A DNA stretch of 64,000 nt from positions 62,001 to 126,000 of the forward strand of contig CAVZQU010000021.1 in assembly GCA_963777515.1 (NCBI GenBank). The letters are read 5' to 3'. The notes under the pieces are model-generated. The model saw only the letters and a program-made list of their open reading frames with translations, was not told the DNA's origin and searched no databases. This stretch comes from CAVSWT01 sp963777515 (GTDB lineage: Bacteria; Bacteroidota; Ignavibacteria; Ignavibacteriales; Ignavibacteriaceae). Position numbers and translations under genes: made by a program. Shown here piece by piece: positions 28,502 through 37,428 of the stretch (positions are counted from its first letter, which is position 1; each line of letters opens with the position of its first letter).

Positions 28502-31500
28502 TATTGTTTAATCAATTTTGGAATTGTTATTTTGAATGTTGTACCGCTGCTGTCAGAGTTTAACAAATAAAGATTTCCATTTATGCTTTCAACAAATCTT
28601 TTTGTGAGCTTTAATCCAAGCCCCATGCCTTTTTGTTTAGTTGTAAAGTTAGCATCAAAAATTTTGCTTTGAATATCGTTAGGGATTCCTTTGCCGTTAT
28701 CGCTTATCAGCATATCAAAGCTTTCATGATTTGCTTCAATAGCAATTTCTATTTTTGATGCATTTGCCTGAACGGAATTTCTAAACATATTAATCAGCAT
28801 TCGCTTAAATTGGTTTTTATCTGCTTCAACTAAAGCAGAGTTTAAATTTGTTTCAAGTTCAATATTAATTTTTTCATCTGAAAATAAATTTAAAATATCA
28901 TGAACCGAATTAACCAAATCAACTTCTTCCAGTTTAATTGAAGGCATTTTTGCAAAACGAGAAAATTCGGAGGCAATTAAACTTAGGTTCTCAATCTGGT
29001 TTAAAATTGTATTTGATACTTTTTCAAAAATCGTATCAAAATTTTTTGTCTTATCTTTAAAAGCAATTATTAGCTGCTGCATGTTCAACTTCATTGGTGT
29101 AAGCGGATTTTTTATTTCATGTGCAACCTGCTTTGCCATTTCCTTCCAGGCATTTTCTCTTTCTAATTCTGCAAGCTCAATTTGATTTTTTTGAAGCTCT
29201 TTTGTCATCGAATTAAAACCATCCAGCAAGTCTTTTATTTCACCTTTTTCTTTATTCTGTATGTAAACATTCAAATCACCTTGCGCCACTGATTCAGTAG
29301 CTTTAGTAAGCCGGCGAATTGGTAGCGATATTCTGTTTGAAAGTAGAGTACTGATTATAATAATAATTATTGCGGCAAAAGAATAAACACCGAAAAGAAA
29401 AACATCAATATCAAGAGTCGAAAAAGTCAATCGCACTTTGTTAAAAGCGTCGTTAACTCCTACAATAAATTGTCGGTCACCAATATTTAATTTTTTGTAG
29501 AGCGCATTGTAAGTGTAATTCTCAATCTGCTCTTGTGTAAAATATTCACGGTAACTCAAATAACTAAGTTGATAATATGCTTCCGGGTTCAGCTTATTTC
29601 TAAATAAACCGGAAGTATAATATTCTGCTTTTGAATTGAAAATTTGATTTGTTCCATCATAAACTCCGAATGAAATCCCTAATTCTTTGCCGGCATTTTT
29701 AAACAGTTCTGAATAATTTCGCCCTTTATATTTTTGGAGCTGTTCTTTTACATGATTGTCCACATATTGAACTCGCTCATTTAGTTCATTTTGGATTGCT
29801 TCTTCACTTCTCTGCTGTACTATTTGCCGGTTATACACAGCTAATATTATAACCGGTATAATAGATATAAAAAGGAATGAAAATAAAAGTCGTGAACGGA
29901 AAGTATATCTAATGCTTCTTAAAGTAAAGAGAATAATTATTAAAGAAAGAATTGCAATAAAAATACTATGAATAATAAATAGCTTAAAAAAGTTAAAAAG
30001 ATTCCAGGTCAGTCTTTTACTTCTTAACAAAACGGAAGTAATCTTTATACTATTATCCTGCTGGGTTCTTAAAATATATGTTAAATAATTTTCGCCGTTT
30101 AATGTTAAATTCATCCAGGCGTCATTATCAATAGAAAATTTAGTTTTTAAAATCGGTTCAGTTTGTTCCCTGGATGGATATATATCACCATAAACATCCT
30201 GTAGCTTTGAATTTACAAAATCAAAAATTTTCAATAGGTGTAAATTCACCACAGAGTTAATTATATTCTTTTTTGATTCGATAAAATCGGGAATATTCCC
30301 AGCCCCTATATTTTGAATATCAAAAAGGATTGAAGCTGAAATATATCCGACAATATGGTCCCTGTCTTTAACGGGAATAATTCCGCAATAAATTTTCTGT
30401 TGTTGGTTTCCGTTTATCGATATTTCCTTGATGGTTGGTTGATTTGAATAAATTGTATCAAAATAATCAACCGGGGAGAAATCTTCATTAATTCCAACAT
30501 CAAATTTACCAATTAACTTTTCTTGCATATTGTAAATGATGACTAAAGAATTCAATGATTCTTTTTGAAGTGTGCTGCCGCTCCAAATGCTAAAAGCCTC
30601 CATATCAAAGCTTGAATCACCTTTTGCAAACTGATCAATTATACTTTGGTTGCTTGCAGAAGTTGTTAAAATATCTGTTACCATAAATCGGAATAAATTA
30701 TCATTAGGGCGATTTACTTCGATAGCGGTTGTTTTTAATGTTTCTCTTTCAAGTTGAAGATTAAAAAAATTTAAAAGTGTAATACTAATGATTGATGCTG
30801 CGAGCGAAATATAAATGTAATTATAAGCTGAGTTTAAATTTTTATAAAAAATTTTATACAGAAGCAGGAAAACTAAACTAATAAAAAGGATACTTAACAA
30901 TGGAGTTATAAGTGGTTCACGCTGGATAAACAAAAAACCTATTCCAAGCGCTTGGACTATAGCAAAAAGAATAACGTAGAACTTCTGGAAATTTTTCCCC
31001 TCTTTTTTAGGAGCAAGAGATAAAAGGAACAACAAAAAGCATAATTGAAAAAGTATAACGCCAACTCCCAGGATAAGTACATTTAGATCCATTAACATTC
31101 CAGGAAGGTTTGGAAGAAGTCTTGGGTCTTTAAAATACCTCAATGTTGAATCGAAAATTACACTTTTAATTGATGCACTTAAACCGCGTAAAATAAGGAA
31201 AAAGAAAAATGAAACAATTATAACCGGGAAAGAAAATAAAAATACATTTTTAATCTTAACCGGTTCATTATTTATGTAATCAACCACAAGCCTATAAGCA
31301 TTAACAGCAATAATTAATAAAAATAATGCTGTAACAAAAAATTCAATTGGTGATTTTACAATCCCTCCGCCAAAAGCGGATGAAAAGAATGCCGGGTCAG
31401 ATAAACTGCCGGTAACTATGTTTGAAGGAAACTCTACAAAAAATAAAACTGCTCTGAACAATGAAAAATAAACAGCAATAAAAGCAATTTTAAGTAACCT

Positions 31501-32340
31501 GCTTTTTAACTTTTTATAATCATATCTGAATCCTAATCCTAAAAAGATAAAAGCAATGATGACCATTATGGATTGAATGGTGTTAGTATTATCTCTTAAA
31601 TCTCCAATTGAAACTTCAAGAGAAGGTTTAAAGAAATTTACCATTCCGATTTTATTGTTTTTATTATTTAGGATTTCAAATGAATAAATCCTACCGTCTT
31701 TAGATTTAGCAGTGAAGGGATTATAGTTTATCTTGAATTGTGTTAAAAATTGTTCGGATAATTCCTTTGTAAAACTTAGTTCATTGAAGTAAGGATTTTG
31801 AAGCTCAAAATGTTTTTCAACTGGTAGGCTGACGGCATAAAAAAACTGGTCATTTTCTATCAGTAAAGTATCAACGACTGTTAAATAAGTAATTAACTTA
31901 TTCCTATAAAAATATGTTTCGCCGATTGGCCTTTCTAAAGGGAAAATATCATCCTGAGGAATAGCTATCTTGTCATTCCATCCGATTAATTTTCCGTTAG
32001 GGGCAAAAACTTCAATCGAATATTCCTGGTAGCTGTCTTCATTTACAAGTGTAATCAATCCACCATAAGAATTTACACCAGGTTTTAAAGTATGCTCTAA
32101 CTTTCCTTTTAAATCATTTGCTTTACTTAAAACATTATTCTCTTTATTCTTAAAATTTGAATTTACCAAAGATTCAATTGAAGTAATTTTTTTAGATAAG
32201 TATTTATCCCAATTATTTCTTTCCTGCTGAATTAATAAGGGAGTAATGATGCCGGAAAGAAAAATAAGCACCAAAATAAAAAAGACGATAGTAAAATATT
32301 TTCTATCGCCTTTAAATTTATGGAGAATGTCCTTAAACAT
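28501..32340 (-). CDS. giant multi-sensor membrane histidine kinase, NtrY-like
   Basis: 1279 residues. In order: an N-terminal membrane helix (about 17-37), a first extracytoplasmic region (to about 245), a block of roughly eight membrane helices (about 250-530), a second extracytoplasmic region (to about 770), another helix pair framing a third one (about 840-950), a HAMP linker (about 985-1040), the phospho-acceptor motif HEIKNPLTP with His near 1075, and an ATPase domain with DNGKGIP and GMGLGLKL. No response regulator is encoded nearby. Its start codon overlaps the stop of the DUF4783 gene by one base and its stop overlaps the helicase start by one base, so translation of the three is probably coupled. 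Confidence 0.92.
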   Translation of the reverse strand: MFKDILHKFKGDRKYFTIVFFILVLIFLSGIITPLLIQQERNNWDKYLSKKITSIESLVNSNFKNKENNVLSKANDLKGKLEHTLKPGVNSYGGLITLVNEDSYQEYSIEVFAPNGKLIGWNDKIAIPQDDIFPLERPIGETYFYRNKLITYLTVVDTLLIENDQFFYAVSLPVEKHFELQNPYFNELSFTKELSEQFLTQFKINYNPFTAKSKDGRIYSFEILNNKNNKIGMVNFFKPSLEVSIGDLRDNTNTIQSIMVIIAFIFLGLGFRYDYKKLKSRLLKIAFIAVYFSLFRAVLFFVEFPSNIVTGSLSDPAFFSSAFGGGIVKSPIEFFVTALFLLIIAVNAYRLVVDYINNEPVKIKNVFLFSFPVIIVSFFFFLILRGLSASIKSVIFDSTLRYFKDPRLLPNLPGMLMDLNVLILGVGVILFQLCFLLFLLSLAPKKEGKNFQKFYVILFAIVQALGIGFLFIQREPLITPLLSILFISLVFLLLYKIFYKNLNSAYNYIYISLAASIISITLLNFFNLQLERETLKTTAIEVNRPNDNLFRFMVTDILTTSASNQSIIDQFAKGDSSFDMEAFSIWSGSTLQKESLNSLVIIYNMQEKLIGKFDVGINEDFSPVDYFDTIYSNQPTIKEISINGNQQQKIYCGIIPVKDRDHIVGYISASILFDIQNIGAGNIPDFIESKKNIINSVVNLHLLKIFDFVNSKLQDVYGDIYPSREQTEPILKTKFSIDNDAWMNLTLNGENYLTYILRTQQDNSIKITSVLLRSKRLTWNLFNFFKLFIIHSIFIAILSLIIILFTLRSIRYTFRSRLLFSFLFISIIPVIILAVYNRQIVQQRSEEAIQNELNERVQYVDNHVKEQLQKYKGRNYSELFKNAGKELGISFGVYDGTNQIFNSKAEYYTSGLFRNKLNPEAYYQLSYLSYREYFTQEQIENYTYNALYKKLNIGDRQFIVGVNDAFNKVRLTFSTLDIDVFLFGVYSFAAIIIIIISTLLSNRISLPIRRLTKATESVAQGDLNVYIQNKEKGEIKDLLDGFNSMTKELQKNQIELAELERENAWKEMAKQVAHEIKNPLTPMKLNMQQLIIAFKDKTKNFDTIFEKVSNTILNQIENLSLIASEFSRFAKMPSIKLEEVDLVNSVHDILNLFSDEKINIELETNLNSALVEADKNQFKRMLINMFRNSVQANASKIEIAIEANHESFDMLISDNGKGIPNDIQSKIFDANFTTKQKGMGLGLKLTKRFVESINGNLYLLNSDSSGTTFKITIPKLIKQ

Positions 32341-32780
32341 TAATTAATTGTGATTTGAGTAATTTTCCAATCGTTGTTATTATTCTTCAATGATATATAG
32401 ACTTTCGAGTTATCTCTCTTACCCTTGAATTCAAAATTATAAACACCAATTCCGTAAGGTTTATCTTCCGCCGCTTGTATGTCGTTAAATTTAAATGAAA
32501 TTACCTGGTAAATTTTAAAGTAATCTTCTAAAATATAATATGCCTGATTTGAGCTAAAATAACCGCTCACTCCATTTGAAAGACTGAAATAAGTATGCGG
32601 GCTAAAATATTTAGAAAGCATCGAAACATTCCCGGTTGCAATTGCACTTTCAATTTGAGTAAAAACATTTTGAACGGCAGGAACCTGGTTTTTTGTATTT
32701 GCTCTATTTAAAAAATTCTGCCTTTGTTGGGCATATATCTGAAGACAAAAAAGTCCTGCAATTAAAAATACTTTCCACAT
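32340..32780 (-). CDS. exported DUF4783 protein
   Basis: About 146 residues with a signal peptide (MWKVFLIAGLFCLQIYAQ) and a small NTF2-like domain of the DUF4783 type: VFTQIESAIATGN, LSKYFSPHTYFSL, YYILEDYFKIY, FKGKRDNSKVYISLK and a C-terminal WKITQI strand. An in-frame ATG exists at 32822, but it would put 14 polar residues before the signal peptide, so 32780 is preferred. The stop overlaps the histidine kinase ATG as TAATG. Function unknown; periplasmic. Confidence 0.85.
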   Translation of the reverse strand: MWKVFLIAGLFCLQIYAQQRQNFLNRANTKNQVPAVQNVFTQIESAIATGNVSMLSKYFSPHTYFSLSNGVSGYFSSNQAYYILEDYFKIYQVISFKFNDIQAAEDKPYGIGVYNFEFKGKRDNSKVYISLKNNNNDWKITQITIN

Positions 32781-32914
32781 AGTGGTCAATTCTGATATAA
32801 TATAGTTTCTTTTATTTGTCATCGTTTATGCATCAAATTTAAATAATTAAATAGTGTAAATCTATAAATACTTTCTTGTTATTAACTATTTGTAATGTTC
32901 ATTTTATAAGCGCA

Positions 32915-32947
32915 GCAAACCCAATCTCTTTATGAAATTGGGCTTGC
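32915..32947 (-). terminator. hairpin after the fibronectin lipoprotein gene
   Basis: On the minus strand GCAAGCCCAAT pairs with ATTGGGTTTGC (one G-U pair), loop of 11 bases, 39 bases after the stop at 32986. There is no clear U-tract, so it may be a processing or stabilising stem rather than a true terminator. Confidence 0.45.
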
Positions 32948-32985
32948 AAGTTTAATTTTCTACTATCTTTAAGTTTAAGCTTTAT

Positions 32986-33804
32986 TTACTCACTTACTCT
33001 TTTTGCTTTTTCTAATATTCTCGTGCCGGCCTTTTTAATCGGTTTCAATTCTTTGTTGCCTTGTACTAATTGGAATGTCCAATCAAATTCAATTCTTTCA
33101 GGAGTAATATTTTTTACTCTGATTTTTGCATAATGATTATCCCATGTCCAGATTACGTAAGTATGTCCAACTTTAGCTATCGCATCTTTTGTTGAAGACC
33201 AGCCGCTGTTAGGAGCATAAGGAATATCATATATATCATTAGTAGCTCCCATATCTTGTATATCTGAATCTTTATAAACGTCCAGGTAAAAAGTCCCGTT
33301 ATAATTTTCAAAGAAGAAATCAGTTGATTGGTCATCATACGGAACTGCACTATAAGTTGTAAATGAATAACCAGCATTATTTGGGAAATTCAAATAATCA
33401 AAAATAGTCTGATTGTAACCTTCCGGACGCGGAGTTGCATAAGCAACATCAGGGCTTAAATCACTTTCATTTCCATTATAATCATAGGCTGTTACTGCAT
33501 AATAATAAGTCGTTCCGTTATTAGCACCATCATCAGTAAAATAATTACTTTCCGTCGAACCAATCAAAGTGTATTTTCCACTATAAGAATATGCATAATA
33601 AACATTGTAGCCGGCAACATCATTTTCGTGATTAGGATTCCAGGAAATATCTACAACATTATCACCATTCAAAACATAAACACCACTTGGTGCTGAAGGA
33701 GGTGTATAATCAACATTATGCTCATAATACGGATCGTTTATGTGACAAGCTGAAAAGCTGATTACTAAAATTAAAGCTGTTATTGTTAATATTATTTTTT
33801 TCAT
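32986..33804 (-). CDS. lipoprotein with fibronectin type III domain
   Basis: About 272 residues. The lipobox SFSAC follows MKKIILTITALILVI. One fibronectin III module spans about 35-125 (PPSAPSGVYVL, VDISWNPNHENDVAGYNVYYA, GTTYYYAVTAYDYNGNES). The C-terminal half is a beta-rich domain of unknown type (YVIWTWDNHYAKIRV, IEFDWTFQLVQGN). The ATG at 33804 is preferred over an in-frame ATG at 33816, because the latter lies inside the GGAG ribosome site. Probably surface-attached. Monocistronic by appearance. Confidence 0.8.
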   Translation of the reverse strand: MKKIILTITALILVISFSACHINDPYYEHNVDYTPPSAPSGVYVLNGDNVVDISWNPNHENDVAGYNVYYAYSYSGKYTLIGSTESNYFTDDGANNGTTYYYAVTAYDYNGNESDLSPDVAYATPRPEGYNQTIFDYLNFPNNAGYSFTTYSAVPYDDQSTDFFFENYNGTFYLDVYKDSDIQDMGATNDIYDIPYAPNSGWSSTKDAIAKVGHTYVIWTWDNHYAKIRVKNITPERIEFDWTFQLVQGNKELKPIKKAGTRILEKAKRVSE

Positions 33805-33890
33805 TTTTAACTCCATCGATTTTCGATATAAAGAGCCAAAATGAGTGCCAGTAGAAAAGCTTGATTTTATTTGAATTTAGAAGAAAATCA

Positions 33891-33922
33891 AACAAAAAGG
33901 TGTACTTTAAATTGTACACCTT
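33891..33922 (-). terminator. terminator of the pyr operon
   Basis: AAGGTGTAC (33897-33905) and GTACACCTT (33914-33922) form a perfect 9-bp stem with an 8-base loop. On the minus strand it is followed by a T-rich run (TTTTTGTTTG), 28 bases after the pyrC stop. Confidence 0.85.
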
Positions 33923-33949
33923 CGTTTAATTAATTGGTAAGTGGTACGC

Positions 33950-35243
33950 TCAAATATTTGTGAAAGAACCGTCGTAAAATATCTTCTTTTTATTAATCAC
34001 GCCAACTGGTTTTCCTGTAAGAAGCTTTTTATTAAATGGGGAATTTCTTGATTTGCTTTTAAATTTAGAAACATCGACTGTCCAAACTTCATCCGGATCT
34101 AAAATTGTGAAATTGGCTTCTTCGCCTTCTTCAAATTTTGGAATAGGAATATTTAAAATTTTTCTTGGATTGATGGAAAGCTTTTCAATTACTTGTTCAA
34201 GTGTTAATATTTTTTTATGATATAGTTCTGATAATACTAAACCAACCATTGTTTCCAATCCTAAAATTCCATTTGGTGCAAATTCAAATTCAGCTTCTTT
34301 TTCTTCCGGTGAATGAGGGGCGTGGTCACTGGCAATACAGTCTAAAGTTCCATCCTTCAAACCTTCAATTACAGCTTTAACATCTTCATTTGTTCTTAAG
34401 GGAGGATTCATTTTCATATTTGTGTCATAAGTTTTTAATGAATCATCTGTCAAAGAAAAATGATGTGGAGTAGCTTCAGCAGTTACATTAACTCCTCTCT
34501 TTTTTGCTTCTCTAACCATTTCAACAGAACGTTTTGTACTAATATGTGCAATGTGAACTTTTCCTCCAGTATATTCAGCCATAAGAATATCACGCATAAC
34601 AATTAAATCTTCGGCTACAGAAGGCAGAGGAGCTAATCCCAGTAAGGTTGAATTTATGCCTTCATTCATTGCACCGCCTGCTAAAGTTTCATCTTCGCAA
34701 TGTTCAATAATTGGAAGATTGTACATCTTGGAATATTCTAAAGCCCTCTTTAGAATAGCGGCAGTTTTTATTGCTACACCATCATCGGAAAATGCAACTG
34801 CACCGGATTCATAAAGTTCTGCCATTGGAGAAATTATTTCTCCTTTTCTTCCAACAGTTGCAGCAGCAATCACATAGTACATCAACCAAATGATTTGCAG
34901 CTTCTTTTTGAATTAAGTGAATTACTTCAGCAGAATCAATTGCCGGTTCAGTATTCGGCATACATGCAACCGCTGTGAATCCGCCGTTTGCTGCAGCGTT
35001 ACATCCCGTAATAACTGTTTCTTCATCTTCCCTTCCGGGTTCACGTAAATGCACATGCATATCAAATAAACCAGGCACAACATATTTATCTTTTAAATCA
35101 AACTCTTTTGAACCTTTAACTTCGTCTTCACTTAACTTTCCAATTTTTGTAATCATTCCGTCAGTAAGAAGGATATCAACATTTTTTTTGTTTAACTTTT
35201 GTTCGGGATGAAGAAGATTTACATTTCTTAAAACAACTTTCAT
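33950..35243 (-). CDS. pyrC: dihydroorotase, one frameshift
   Basis: Zinc amidohydrolase that cyclises N-carbamoyl-L-aspartate to dihydroorotate in pyrimidine synthesis. 430 residues after correction, the class I length. Motifs: DMHVHLREPG (metal-binding HxH), VACMPNTEP, IEHCED, HIAHIST and ASDHAPHS with the last metal-binding Asp. The frame breaks near 34877, where removal of one base restores VDVYVIAAATVGRKG. It follows pyrB by 12 bp and ends the pyrR-pyrB-pyrC operon, with a terminator just downstream. Confidence 0.95.
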
Positions 35244-35255
35244 TTCAATTCCTTT

Positions 35256-36177
35256 TTAGTTAAGAGTTCCTAATAAATAAAGAACTGCCATTCTAACAGC
35301 AACTCCATTTGTTACTTGCTGTAAAATTATTTGATGCTCGCCATCTGCAACATCTGATGCAAGCTCAACACCTCTGTTTATAGGGCCGGGATGCATAATC
35401 GTAATATCTTTCCCCAGCCGCTCTAATCTTGCTCTGTCAATACCAAAATATTTTGAATATTCTCTGATTGATGGGAAATATTCTCTGGCTTTTCTTTCAA
35501 GCTGAATTCGAAGTACATTCAAAACATCATTTTCTTGAATTGCTTCATCAATATTATAAATCACATCAACACCTAACTCTTCAATGAATCGCGGAATCAT
35601 AGTTGAAGGCCCGCAGACAGAAACTTTTGCGCCCATAGTTTTCAATCCGAAAATATTTGACAATGCAACTCTTGAATGAGCAATATCTCCGACTATACAA
35701 ACTTTCAATCCTTCAAGCTTTCCCAGCTTTTCTCTAATCGAATACATATCAAGCAATCCTTGAGTGGGATGTTCATGAATTCCGTCTCCGGCATTTATAA
35801 TATTTGCATCACTGATTTGTGTAAGATAGTAAGGCGTTCCAGCCGCAGAATGACGAACTACAACCATATCAACTTTCATCGCTTCAATATTTCGTATCGT
35901 GTCTTTAAATGTTTCGCCTTTGCTTACACTGCTTGCTGATACTGAAAAATTTATGCTGTCTGCTGATAATCTTTTTTCTGCAAGTTCAAATGAAATTCTT
36001 GTGCGGGTTGAATTTTCATAAAATAAGATTTACAACTGTTTTACCTTGTAAAGTAGGTACTTTTTTAATTGGCCTGTCTAATACTTCTCTAAAAGTAGTT
36101 GCTGTATCCAAAATCAATTGGATATCTTCTTTAGGAACATTTTTTAATCCGAGTAAATGTCTGCTTGATAATGGCAT
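35256..36177 (-). CDS. pyrB: aspartate carbamoyltransferase catalytic subunit, one frameshift
   Basis: Transfers the carbamoyl group to L-aspartate, the committed step of pyrimidine synthesis. The true start is ATG 36177 (MPLSSRHLLGLKNV); after removing one A at 36024 the sequence continues NLFYENSTRTRISFELAEKRL, restoring the carbamoyl-phosphate motif STRTR. Later motifs are HPTQGLLDMY and HPGPINRG. 306 residues, normal length. No regulatory subunit PyrI is nearby. It lies 23 bp after pyrR. Confidence 0.95.
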
Positions 36178-36200
36178 GTTTTTAAGCTCTTAATATTTTG

Positions 36201-36746
36201 TTATTCATTTTTTGTTTCAACTAGATAGATTGAATCTTCGCCGTCAATCTCTTTCATTTTAACTTTTATTTCTTCGTTTGTTGATGTTGGAATATTCTTT
36301 CCTACATAGTCAGCACGAATTGGAAGTTCACGATGTCCGCGGTCAACTAAAACGAAAAGCTGGATTGTATTTGGCCTTCCAAATTCCATCAGCGCATTAA
36401 GTGCTGAGCGGACAGTTCTTCCGGTAAAAAGAACATCATCAACAAGAATTATATCTTTTTCATTTATATCAAAAGTAAAATTGGAAACTGAAACTTCCGG
36501 CTGCTTTAATCTCGTGCGGAAATCATCGCGGTATAGAGTCACATCTAGAACTCCAAACGGAACATCAATGTTTTCAATTTCTTTAATTTTTTCATGAAGC
36601 CGTTTTGCAAGAAATTCACCGCGGGTTCTCATTCCCATCAGTACTATATTTTTAGAGCCTTTATTTTTCTCTAAAATTTCATGAGAAATACGGGTAATTA
36701 CTCTTTTTAATCCAACTTCATCAACTATTTTTGCTTTTATGTCCAT
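36201..36746 (-). CDS. pyrR: bifunctional pyr operon regulator / uracil phosphoribosyltransferase
   Basis: 181 residues of the PyrR family, with a phosphoribosyltransferase fold. The PRPP-binding motif IILVDDVLFTGRTVRSAL is near residue 95, preceded by GVLDVTLYRDDF and GMRTRGEFLAKRL, which distinguish PyrR from ordinary uracil phosphoribosyltransferases. In Bacillus it binds pyr leader RNA in response to UMP and promotes termination. Being the first gene of pyrR-pyrB-pyrC and preceded by a terminator-like hairpin fits autoregulation here. The ribosome site AGAGG lies within that hairpin. Confidence 0.95.
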   Translation of the reverse strand: MDIKAKIVDEVGLKRVITRISHEILEKNKGSKNIVLMGMRTRGEFLAKRLHEKIKEIENIDVPFGVLDVTLYRDDFRTRLKQPEVSVSNFTFDINEKDIILVDDVLFTGRTVRSALNALMEFGRPNTIQLFVLVDRGHRELPIRADYVGKNIPTSTNEEIKVKMKEIDGEDSIYLVETKNE

Positions 36747-36750
36747 ATAT

Positions 36751-36781
36751 AAAAAATCCTCTTTGGCTTCTGCCGCAGAGG
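36751..36781 (-). promoter_or_regulatory. pyrR leader hairpin with U-tract (candidate attenuator)
   Basis: On the minus strand CCTCT-GC-GGC-AGAA-GCC-AA-AGAGG is followed by ATTTTTT and then the pyrR ATG. The 3' arm AGAGG is also the only Shine-Dalgarno, 11 bases from the start. The structure could terminate transcription or hide the ribosome site. It also resembles the mini-palindromes scattered in this region. Confidence 0.5.
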
Positions 36782-36821
36782 TTCCTTTTATTTTTGTTTA
36801 TTTTTAATTTTTTTCATCCTT

Positions 36822-36840
36822 ATCCATCTCGCGGATAGAT
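36822..36840 (-). repeat. palindrome overlapping the pyr promoter
   Basis: ATCTATC-CGCGA-GATGGAT on the minus strand: a 7-bp stem with one G-U pair and a 5-base loop, overlapping the -10 and start-site region proposed for pyrR. It may be an operator or one of the mini-palindromes of this locus. Confidence 0.4.
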
Positions 36841-36867
36841 TTAAAGGTTAATATTTTTGTTTGTCAA
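36839..36867 (-). promoter_or_regulatory. candidate pyrR-pyrB-pyrC promoter
   Basis: Minus-strand TTGACA (36867-36862), a 17-base spacer, TTAAAT (36844-36839). The -35 is perfect and the -10 matches 4 of 6. It would give a leader of about 85 bases before the pyrR ATG. Confidence 0.55.
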
Positions 36868-36991
36868 ACTTATAATGATTGGAATTAAAAGTAAAGAAAC
36901 TTCTCAATAAAAATTTTAAGAAAACTAAATTACTTGTAAAACAATCTCAAAGAGTTTATTTTTCCGTCGCTCTTTGTTAGAAGATAGTTGT

Positions 36992-37070
36992 TCATTCTGA
37001 ATTTATTTCAGAATCTCTATCTTTTAGATCCTGAAATAAACCTATCTGCTGATAGGTAGATTCGGGATAA
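36992..37070. repeat. long imperfect inverted repeat interrupted by a 20-bp palindrome
   Basis: The left arm (ATTCTGAATTTATTTCAGAAT) and the right arm (TAGATCCTGAAATAAA ... TTCGGGAT) pair through G-U-compatible changes, around the centre CTCTATCTTTTAGA. The right arm is split by a 20-bp unit at 37041-37060 (CCTATCTGCTGATAGGTAGA). The outer repeat resembles a palindromic repeat common in Bacteroidota genomes. Confidence 0.6.
37041..37060. repeat. 20-bp palindromic unit, copy 1
   Basis: CCTATC-TGCT-GATAGG plus TAGA, inserted in the right arm of the larger inverted repeat. It matches the unit at 48721-48740 at 14 of 20 positions, with all six differences being transitions, and shares TATCTGCTGATA with 38154-38165. 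Confidence 0.6.
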
Positions 37071-37077
37071 AGTTTTT

Positions 37078-37152
37078 CGGGGTGTAGCGCAGCCCGGTTA
37101 GCGCGCTTCGTTCGGGACGAAGAGGTCGAGAGTTCGAATCTCTCCACCCCGA
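37078..37152 (+). tRNA. tRNA-Pro (anticodon CGG)
   Basis: A complete cloverleaf of 75 bases: acceptor CGGGGTG/CACCCCG with discriminator A, D-arm stem GCGC/GCGC, anticodon stem CTTCG/CGAAG with loop TTCGGGA (anticodon CGG), and T-arm GAGAG-TTCGAAT-CTCTC. CCA is not encoded. Confidence 0.95.
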
Positions 37153-37190
37153 CTCTTTTCAATAATTTGTTTTATATTTAAATATTGTTT

Positions 37191-37275
37191 AGCCCGGTTA
37201 GCGCGTCCCGATTCTATCGGGAAGGTCGAGAGTTCTGCCACAGGCATCACTTTGTGAGAATCTCTCCACCCCGAC
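37191..37275 (+). pseudogene. rearranged tRNA-Pro remnant with palindromic insertions
   Basis: A partial copy of the tRNA just upstream. AGCCCGGTTAGCGCG, AGGTCGAGAGTTC and GAATCTCTCCACCCCGAC are identical to it. The 5' acceptor strand is missing, the anticodon arm is replaced by the palindrome TCCCGAT-TCT-ATCGGGA (37206-37222), and 22 bases (37236-37257) made of two 11-base palindromes, TGCC-ACA-GGCA and TCAC-TTT-GTGA, interrupt the T-loop. It cannot form a functional tRNA. Confidence 0.8.
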
Positions 37276-37428
37276 CACTTTCAAATCACATAAACCTTCC
37301 AATATTCTTTCCTCATTCCTAAACTATTCACTTTAACTTAAATTTTTGTTATTCTCCTATATTCATTTCTAAAAGTTCGATTAAATATATCTCGCAAAAA
37401 TATTTTTGATTAATTAAGGATTGTATAT

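Noticed and set aside
36822..36840. A PyrR-binding loop in the pyr leader
   Set aside because: The loop CCGCGA is similar to the CNGNGA consensus, but it is one base short in the stem context and overlaps the proposed -10, so it would not be fully transcribed.
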